Positions 55,549 through 62,033 of a DNA stretch of 64,000 nucleotides are shown piece after piece. The notes beneath the pieces are model-generated. The model was not told where the DNA came from, ran no database searches, and saw only the letters and a program-made list of their open reading frames with translations. The stretch spans positions 46,625-110,624 of the forward strand of contig NZ_JABTCF010000015.1 in the NCBI RefSeq assembly GCF_014596745.1, read 5' to 3'. Position 1 is the first letter of the stretch. Each line of letters begins with the position of its first letter. The position numbers and the translations under genes were made by a program. The stretch is from Maribacter aquimaris. GTDB taxonomy: Bacteria; Bacteroidota; Bacteroidia; Flavobacteriales; Flavobacteriaceae.

Positions 55549-56190
55549 ATGCATTTTCTGTCATCTGTGATCGAGGATTACATTCAGGACCATTCGGAAA
55601 ACGAACCTGAATTATTAAAGGCACTTTCCCGGGAAACCCACGTCAAGGTCATTCAGCCTAGAATGATCACGGGACATTTTCAAGGAAGGGTCCTAAGCCT
55701 TTTATCCAAGATCATACGCCCTACCAATATTCTTGAAATCGGGACCTATACGGGTTATTCGGCCTTATGTCTTGCCGAAGGGCTCCCCAAAGACGGTCAA
55801 TTGCACACCATTGATGTCAATGAGGAACTAAGCACCATACAGCGTAAATATTTTGACCAAAGTCCATTTGGTCCCCAAATCACACAACACACCGGAGATG
55901 CCCTTAAAATCATCCCTACCCTCGACCTCACCTTCGACCTCGTATTCATAGATGCCGAAAAAAAGGAATATCCCAATTACTTTGAGGTAGCCCTACAGAA
56001 AACGACCTCTGGGAGTATTATTCTTTCCGACAATGTCTTGTGGTCTGGCAAAGTGGTTGAACCCATAAAGGACAAGGACAAGACCACTAAAATTCTTTTG
56101 GAATACAATCGAATGTTGAAGGACGATCCACGGATTGAAACCGTGTTGCTCCCCATTAGGGATGGGTTAACCCTAAGTAGGGTACGATAA
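55549..56190 (+). CDS. SAM-dependent O-methyltransferase (COMT-like)
   Basis: 213 residues, class I methyltransferase of the caffeoyl-CoA/catechol type. SAM loop LEIGTYTGYSALCLAEGLP, metal/substrate Asp in FIDAEKKEY, and LSDNVLWSGKV. Flavobacterial members methylate catechol-like small molecules; the real substrate is unknown. Its 3' end overlaps the convergent PAP2 gene by 35 bp. Confidence 0.92.
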   Translation: MHFLSSVIEDYIQDHSENEPELLKALSRETHVKVIQPRMITGHFQGRVLSLLSKIIRPTNILEIGTYTGYSALCLAEGLPKDGQLHTIDVNEELSTIQRKYFDQSPFGPQITQHTGDALKIIPTLDLTFDLVFIDAEKKEYPNYFEVALQKTTSGSIILSDNVLWSGKVVEPIKDKDKTTKILLEYNRMLKDDPRIETVLLPIRDGLTLSRVR

Positions 56191-56728
56191 TACGAACGTA
56201 AATGCTATAAAATAAAAATGCCGACCCGGCTCCCACCAGGGCACCGACAATAATATCCCCGGGGTAATGTACCCCTACATAAATCCTACTCAATGCAAAC
56301 AACAGGGGCCAGATATAGAACACCCAACACCACTTCACCCTTTTCCTAAGGAACAATACGATCAAGGTGGTTATTGAAAAGGAACTGGCCGAATGGCCCG
56401 AGAAAAAACTAAATGTGGACGGACGGTGCAATATGCGGATCAATTGATTCACTTCCGCATCATTATTGGGCCGTATCCTTTCGAAAAAACCTTTGGTCAC
56501 GTCGGTGGCTATAAGGATAAAACCGATCAGGGCCAAAACGGTCAAGGTTACGAATAGGGCCTCCCTTCGTTTGTATTTCCAAAAAATCAAGACGAAAAAA
56601 AACAAAAATAAGGGAATCCATGTATAGATATTGGTGATCGTAGACCAGAAATGATCGTACTCCTCTATCCCTAAACTATTTAAATATATCAGTGTTTCCC
56701 TATCCCATTGCAGAATTCTTTCCAGCAT
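56156..56728 (-). CDS. PAP2 family phosphatase
   Basis: 190 residues, membrane protein with about five helices. Signature motifs: KGFFERIRPN (KxxxxxxRP), SGHSAS (PSGH) and SRIYVGVHYPGD (SRxxxxxHxxxD), so all catalytic residues of the acid-phosphatase fold are present. Likely a lipid or undecaprenyl pyrophosphate phosphatase. Ten bp downstream of the TatA-like gene on the same strand. Confidence 0.93.
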   Translation of the reverse strand: MLERILQWDRETLIYLNSLGIEEYDHFWSTITNIYTWIPLFLFFFVLIFWKYKRREALFVTLTVLALIGFILIATDVTKGFFERIRPNNDAEVNQLIRILHRPSTFSFFSGHSASSFSITTLIVLFLRKRVKWCWVFYIWPLLFALSRIYVGVHYPGDIIVGALVGAGSAFLFYSIYVRIIVPYLGLTHP

Positions 56729-56738
56729 AGGTAAATTC

Positions 56739-57068
56739 TTATTGTCGCTTTATAGATCCCGTAACATCCTCGACATTCTTTTTAACGTCGTCCATACCTT
56801 TTTTCAGATCACCACCAATACCGGACTGTAGATTGTCCTTAACATCCCGGATGTCTTTTTGTATATCCTTAACAAAACTGGTATCGACACCTTGTTTATC
56901 GGCGCTTTTCTGGATCTCCCGCTTTATATCCTCGGTAGCATCCTTAAGTTGTCGCATCCCTTTTCCAAGGCCTTTGGCAATCCCTGGAATCTTATCGGCT
57001 CCAAACACCATCACCACGATGAACATGATGAAGAAAATCTCACCTCCGCTGATAAATAAAAATAACAT
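56739..57068 (-). CDS. tatA: Sec-independent protein translocase TatA/B-like protein
   Basis: 109 residues from the ATG at 57068. One transmembrane helix (about 9-25: GGEIFFIMFIVVMVFGADKIPGI), then the amphipathic helix (AKGLGKGMRQLKDATEDIKRE), and a Lys/Asp-rich coiled tail ending with GSIKRQ. The upstream in-frame ATG at 57077 would sit at the predicted transcript start, so 57068 is preferred. Forms the Tat pore with TatC, which is not in the window. Confidence 0.88.
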   Translation of the reverse strand: MLFLFISGGEIFFIMFIVVMVFGADKIPGIAKGLGKGMRQLKDATEDIKREIQKSADKQGVDTSFVKDIQKDIRDVKDNLQSGIGGDLKKGMDDVKKNVEDVTGSIKRQ

Positions 57069-57081
57069 CGAATACATACGT

Positions 57082-57089
57082 CAAATATA
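57082..57089 (-). promoter_or_regulatory. Promoter -7 box of the tatA-PAP2 operon
   Basis: Minus-strand TATATTTG (57089 to 57082). The predicted transcript start falls at about 57075, favouring the downstream ATG at 57068 for tatA. Confidence 0.5.
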
Positions 57090-57113
57090 GTGAAGATTAA
57101 TTGCTAATTGAAA

Positions 57114-57142
57114 AAGTCCCGATGATATTATCATCAGGACTT
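57114..57142. terminator. Terminator downstream of the M1 peptidase gene
   Basis: AAGTCC (57114-57119) pairs with GGACTT (57137-57142) and GATGAT with ATCATC inside. Minus strand has a TTTTT run after the stem, plus strand a T-rich tail. Confidence 0.75.
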
Positions 57143-57164
57143 ATTTATTTTTAATTAAGGATGA

Positions 57165-59471
57165 TCAGCCTTTGATGTTTTGCTTAAACCGATCAAAGTC
57201 ATTTTGCCCTTCTTTCCTTGGCCATGAATTGTTGGTCGGATCAATATCAGCGGTTTCCGACTTGGGATCCACAACGATACCCACCAATTCACTTTGGGTA
57301 GAAATCACCAATTGCACCTCTGCATCATTCTTTCTCCAGATTTCAGGGGGATAGGTGATATCTTCCTTGCTACCATCGGCATAGGTATACTCGACGATCA
57401 ATGGCATGGGTATTCCTCCCGGTTTCTCATACGTGATCTCGTAAAAATACTTAGGCTCTTTAACGGCTGCCCTTTCTTCGGCGGTCATATGATCCATCAT
57501 GAACTCCTTAAGGGTCTCGGAATTTTCGGAAGGGGATTTCCCCTTGAGATTGGAATCGGAATCCTCACTATCTTCCTCAGCCAGATAAACCAATGGTCGC
57601 AGATCGGCTGTGGTCAGGTTCCTAGCTTCCAAATATTCCTGCATTTTTTTACCGGGTTTATCGGAAACATAATATTTTTTGATTCCTTTTACCCCAATAT
57701 CGACATAATCGGTAGAATAGAACCATCCTCTCCAGTACCAGTCCAAATCCACTGCGGAAGCATCTTCCATCGTCCTAAAGAAATCCTCAGGGGTCGGGTG
57801 TTTAAACTTCCATCGTTGGGCATAGGTTTTAAAAGCATGGTCGAACAACTCCCTACCCATAACGGTCTCCCTTAGGATATTAAGTGCCGTGGCTGGCTTG
57901 CTATAGGCATTTGCTCCCAATTGGAATACATTTTCAGGGTTCGACATGATCGGAGCCATCGTACTTTGATCCCCACTCATATACGGAACGATCTTACTTG
58001 GGTCTCCCCTTCTTGAAGGATAGGCCTTGTTGGGCGCTATCACCTCTGGATGTTCCTCCCCAAAGGCCTGTTCGGTCAAATATTGCATAAAGGTATCCAA
58101 ACCTTCATCCATCCAGCCCCACTGACGCTCATCGGAGTTGACGATCATCGGGAAGAAGTTATGGCCCACTTCGTGAATGATAACACTGAGCATGCCGTAT
58201 TTGGTACGGTCGGAGTAGCTACCATCCTCATTGGGCCTACCATAATTCCAGCAGATCATGGGATATTCCATTCCCTGGTTCTTGGCATGCACCGATATCG
58301 CCTTGGGATAAGGATAATCAAAAGTGTGTTTTGAATAGGTCTTCAATGTTTGTACGACCGCCATGGTGGAATATTCCTCCCATAACGGATTGCCCTCCTT
58401 GGGATATAAGGATACGGCCATCACATCCCTTTTACCCATTTTAACGGCCTGCATGTCCCAAATGAACTTTCGGGAAGTGGCAAAGGCATAATCCCTTACG
58501 TTCTCGGCCTTGAACTTCCATGTTTTCTTTTTCTCGGAAAAACCTTTCTCTGCGGCCTCAGCCTCTTCCTGGGTGACGATGATCACCGGTTTGTCATACG
58601 ATTTCTTCGCCTTCTCATAGCGATTCATCATTTCCTTGGTGAATACTTCCTTTCTATTCTGAAGTTCCCCCGTCGCATCGAGTATGTGGTCTGCAGGCAC
58701 AGTGATATTCACTTCATAATCACCAAAGGGAAGGGCAAATTCACCACTACCCCAAAACTGATGGTTTTGCCATCCTTCTACATCACTGTAGACGGCCATT
58801 CTAGGAAAGAACTGGGCAATAACATACGAGCGGTTACCATCTTCGGAAAAATACTCATACCCTGATCGCGCCCTATCAATGGTATGGTCTGGAATATTAT
58901 ACCACCATTTGATCGAGAACGAAATCTGCTCCTTACTCTGTAAGGCCTCAGGCAGGTCTACCCGCATCATGGTCTGGTTGATGGTATAGGGTAACGGCTT
59001 GCCGGAATCATCCTTTACATATTCTATATTGAAACCACCATCAAAGGGTTGCTTCATGTATTTCGCAATAAAACCCTCGGGTTGTTCCGCCAAAGGAACC
59101 CCTCCTCCATTCCGCAATGGGGATTTGCTATCCTTCGCCCTTACGTTCTGATCCAATTGCAACCAAAGGAATTCGAGGTCATCCGGGGAGTTATTGATAT
59201 AGGTTATGGTTTCTGAACCATAGATCTTTGCATTCTTGTCATCCAACTCAACATTTATCTTATAATCGGCCTGTTGCTGGTAATAGTCCGGCCCCGGCGT
59301 TCCGGATGCGGAACGATACGTATTCGGAGTGGCGAACTCCTGGTACATTTGTCTGAACTTACTTTGATTGGTGTGGCCTGGTTCTCTTTCCCCTTGCTCA
59401 ACATCCTGTGCAGTCATAACCGCAGCAAACAAGAAGAAAATCGATGCAAAACAATACTTGATTCTTTTCAT
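57165..59471 (-). CDS. Exported M1 family metallopeptidase
   Basis: 768 residues. Signal peptide (MKRIKYCFASIFFLFAAVMTAQ). N-terminal beta-sandwich, then the thermolysin-like domain with GMEYPMICW (the GxMEN region of aminopeptidases) and the zinc site His433-EVG-His437 plus Glu456 at the canonical 18-residue spacing (WMDEGLDTF). The helical C-terminal domain follows. The GxMEN match is imperfect (MEYP), so aminopeptidase specificity is uncertain. Same strand as DUF6702 and two regulatory-domain proteins upstream. Confidence 0.92.
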   Translation of the reverse strand: MKRIKYCFASIFFLFAAVMTAQDVEQGEREPGHTNQSKFRQMYQEFATPNTYRSASGTPGPDYYQQQADYKINVELDDKNAKIYGSETITYINNSPDDLEFLWLQLDQNVRAKDSKSPLRNGGGVPLAEQPEGFIAKYMKQPFDGGFNIEYVKDDSGKPLPYTINQTMMRVDLPEALQSKEQISFSIKWWYNIPDHTIDRARSGYEYFSEDGNRSYVIAQFFPRMAVYSDVEGWQNHQFWGSGEFALPFGDYEVNITVPADHILDATGELQNRKEVFTKEMMNRYEKAKKSYDKPVIIVTQEEAEAAEKGFSEKKKTWKFKAENVRDYAFATSRKFIWDMQAVKMGKRDVMAVSLYPKEGNPLWEEYSTMAVVQTLKTYSKHTFDYPYPKAISVHAKNQGMEYPMICWNYGRPNEDGSYSDRTKYGMLSVIIHEVGHNFFPMIVNSDERQWGWMDEGLDTFMQYLTEQAFGEEHPEVIAPNKAYPSRRGDPSKIVPYMSGDQSTMAPIMSNPENVFQLGANAYSKPATALNILRETVMGRELFDHAFKTYAQRWKFKHPTPEDFFRTMEDASAVDLDWYWRGWFYSTDYVDIGVKGIKKYYVSDKPGKKMQEYLEARNLTTADLRPLVYLAEEDSEDSDSNLKGKSPSENSETLKEFMMDHMTAEERAAVKEPKYFYEITYEKPGGIPMPLIVEYTYADGSKEDITYPPEIWRKNDAEVQLVISTQSELVGIVVDPKSETADIDPTNNSWPRKEGQNDFDRFKQNIKG

Positions 59472-59534
59472 AGACTACTTACTAAATTAAATAAGGGCGA
59501 AAATTAAGGTTTTTAAACGATTGGATAAAACTTG

Positions 59535-60041
59535 TTACATTTTTAACATTCCTTTATTATTCTCCCTAATAAGGACAAAACTCTTTTTTTGATTTAATAT
59601 TTTCAAGTGAACCACATTTTGCTGTTCCTCAAAAAGATCAGTCAGTAGTTCACTCTGGATGGTGATGGACTCCATACTATCGGCAGCCACCTTGGGAATC
59701 TCGATATAACATATCATTATATCGTTATCGTATTCCTTCCCTAAGTAATCGTACTCCTGTTGCTCCCCATTGAGGTAAACCAGGAATTTCGACCTCAGGT
59801 ACTTCTCGATGTAGGCATCGGCCAGTTCGGATTCCCATGGGGTCGCCAACTGCGATTCGATACCATACCGCTCTTGGAGCACATCATCGAAATCATCGAT
59901 AAATATACGTGAGGTAATCTGTATGGCCTGGTCCTTTTCGGAATAGGTAACGTTGGTAACACTCAAATAAAACTTGTGGGCTACCGTAAACGCCAACAAA
60001 GGCAAAAGCAATACCACCAGACTTTTTTTCAAAAACTTCAT
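59535..60041 (-). CDS. DUF6702 family protein
   Basis: 168 residues. N-terminal hydrophobic segment (MKFLKKSLVVLLLPLLAFTVA) then HKFYLSVTNVTYSEKDQAIQI, the hallmark start of this family, and alternating beta strands typical of a small immunoglobulin-like domain. Function unknown. In flavobacteria it is often next to an M1 peptidase, as here (63 bp upstream of it). Confidence 0.85.
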   Translation of the reverse strand: MKFLKKSLVVLLLPLLAFTVAHKFYLSVTNVTYSEKDQAIQITSRIFIDDFDDVLQERYGIESQLATPWESELADAYIEKYLRSKFLVYLNGEQQEYDYLGKEYDNDIMICYIEIPKVAADSMESITIQSELLTDLFEEQQNVVHLKILNQKKSFVLIRENNKGMLKM

Positions 60042-60092
60042 TTCCTATAAAATTTCAATCAAAATTAAGCAATCTTCGTGCCAGACCGGCAT

Positions 60093-60872
60093 TCAATCCA
60101 ACCTGTTATTTTCCCGGTATACCACACTTTTCCTGCGCATAAATTCCCAGATTTTAAACCGGTCATGGCTATCGACCAAGGTCTGGAACACGGGATCGAC
60201 CTCACAGAAGTACATAAAATCATCTATGTTGCCCTGTGGGATCTTAAACTCGGTCGTATAGAGTGAATCGGCATAAAAGGCGCGTACCCGCTGGGTGCGT
60301 TCGTATGTTTTGTTTCTGGCTACCCGCTGCTTCAACATTTTGGTACGGCCCGTGATCGCATTGATCAAGGGATCGAAACTCATAATGGGATTGGCCGTTG
60401 CGGCGAACAATTCCCTTTCGGCCTTGGTGGGCAGCTTTACATAGGCATTGGGCAGGCCCAAGGTAGACGAAGTGACGACGGGATCAATAATGGTACGGCC
60501 AAGATCGGTGGCCATATTCCCGGTAAGGTTATACGGCATTACAATAACTTCATCGAGCTGGTTGATCAGCTCCTCCATAGGCACATAGAGCAATTTACTT
60601 TCCAAGACGGACTGGGTAACCCGCATGGTCTTGCGTTTGTACTGCACTGCGGAAAACACCAAGGTATCGTTTAGTCTGACCGTAATCGAAAAGAATCCGT
60701 CCTGATCGGTGATCGAGGCTTTTTTTGAGGTAACGTTCAAGACATGGGTAGCGGCCACATCACCGCTGTCGCTGTAGACCCGACCTTCCAACTGTTTGCT
60801 GGGCAAGGTCTGGGCGCCAACACCCGCACCCAATACGAAAAATAAGGGAAGAAGTAACCTACTCCTCGTCAT
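60093..60872 (-). CDS. Carboxypeptidase-regulatory-like domain protein (second of pair)
   Basis: 259 residues. Signal peptide MTRSRLLLPLFFVLGAGVGAQ, then a CarboxypepD_reg-like beta-sandwich (about 28-110: LEGRVYSDSGDVAATHVLNV, ITDQDGFFSITVRLNDTLVFS in parts), then a helical C-terminal part of unknown fold (RKSVVYRENNRLD at the end). The same layout as the preceding gene, with which it overlaps by 14 bp. Such domains usually precede TonB-dependent receptors, but there is none here. Confidence 0.82.
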   Translation of the reverse strand: MTRSRLLLPLFFVLGAGVGAQTLPSKQLEGRVYSDSGDVAATHVLNVTSKKASITDQDGFFSITVRLNDTLVFSAVQYKRKTMRVTQSVLESKLLYVPMEELINQLDEVIVMPYNLTGNMATDLGRTIIDPVVTSSTLGLPNAYVKLPTKAERELFAATANPIMSFDPLINAITGRTKMLKQRVARNKTYERTQRVRAFYADSLYTTEFKIPQGNIDDFMYFCEVDPVFQTLVDSHDRFKIWEFMRRKSVVYRENNRLD

Positions 60873-61608
60873 CTATCTGCTTCAGAAAGGTTTTACTGTG
60901 GTTCACCAAAAATTCGATCAACTCGAATTCGTTCTCCTTTTTCAAAAGGGTACTGGTACGCATCCGGTTATCGCAATAGATCAAAAAGGCATCGATCTTG
61001 TCTTGAGGCAAATGCAGGTCATTTACAAAAAACTCATCATCGTAAACCTGACGCATTACCTGGCTTAATTTTAAAGGTTCGCGTTTTTCCTCCGGCGTCT
61101 TTTTGGTATTCACCATCGCCTTGAATATGTTCACGAAATTAATACCGTCTTTCATACCCCTCTGGTATTGCGGCATGGCTATATTCTCTACCTCGGTAGA
61201 TCGATCCACATCATATTCGTACTCCTTGAATTGCTCGTTCTTTACCTGAAGGAACTTTTCTTGCTGTTCCGGCGTCACCACCACTTCGTCCAATTCGGTG
61301 ACTTTTTCATTCACCTCGACCACCAATCTTCCTTTTTCGATGATCTCCTTGGTAATGATCACCACGCGCAATTGGTAATTGATCGCGGAAAAAATAAGCT
61401 CATCACCCTCTTTTACCCGAATTACGAACTCCCCCCTGTCATTGGTGATCGTCGCGTTCTGGGCGGTGGTATTGATCACGTTCTCATTGGGTACAAAACT
61501 GTTGCGGTAGAGTACCTGCCCCCTAAGGAAGCTGCGGCCATCATCCTCCTGGGAAAAACCTGCACTCACAAATAACAAACAACATACGGAGAGTAAAAAT
61601 CCTTTCAT
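60859..61608 (-). CDS. Carboxypeptidase-regulatory-like domain protein (first of pair)
   Basis: 249 residues. Signal peptide MKGFLLSVCCLLFVSAGFSQ, CarboxypepD_reg-like domain (about 25-110: LRGQVLYRNSFVPNENVINT, ITNDRGEFVIRVKEGDELIF in parts), then a Lys/Glu-rich helical C-terminal half ending FLKQIDDEE. A diverged paralogue of the next gene; overlaps it by 14 bp, so the two are translationally coupled. First gene of a probable operon with DUF6702 and the M1 peptidase. Confidence 0.83.
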   Translation of the reverse strand: MKGFLLSVCCLLFVSAGFSQEDDGRSFLRGQVLYRNSFVPNENVINTTAQNATITNDRGEFVIRVKEGDELIFSAINYQLRVVIITKEIIEKGRLVVEVNEKVTELDEVVVTPEQQEKFLQVKNEQFKEYEYDVDRSTEVENIAMPQYQRGMKDGINFVNIFKAMVNTKKTPEEKREPLKLSQVMRQVYDDEFFVNDLHLPQDKIDAFLIYCDNRMRTSTLLKKENEFELIEFLVNHSKTFLKQIDDEE

Positions 61609-62033
61609 TAAGTCAATTTTAGGAGATATAAAGAAAACACAACTAAACGGTTTATAAAAGGAGTCGGGTCTAAACTTTTGTTAATTTGTTTTCAACCCAA
61701 TAAAAAACGGGAATCGGGCTTGCCCATGAGGGGAAATACGTTCGCCTGAAAGTGTTTATCCGCCAAGGTTGACCCTTCAACCCAATAAGCGGTTATTTTA
61801 TCTCCTAAAGTTAGCAATGTATTGATATAATTCTATTTTTGTTAGCCCTCGATCCGAATGGTTTGCGAAAGGAAAACATTCATTATGAGTGGTATAAATA
61901 AGGAACAAGAAACAAAACAGGGGGTGTTGGGGCCGAAAAAAAGCCACCAAGCGCGCATTTCCCTGGAACAATAGGGCACTATCCGACGGTATGGGGTAGC
62001 AAAATCGATTAAAGCAGCAATTAAGACAAACGT
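61609..62033. other. Intergenic region upstream of the repeat-rich exported protein
   Basis: 425 bp between divergent genes. Holds a 13-bp direct repeat (TTCAACCCAATAA at 61691-61703 and 61776-61788) and a -7-like box TATTTTTG at 61834-61841, giving a long leader of about 185 nt before the ATG at 62034. No convincing small gene is seen. Confidence 0.5.
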
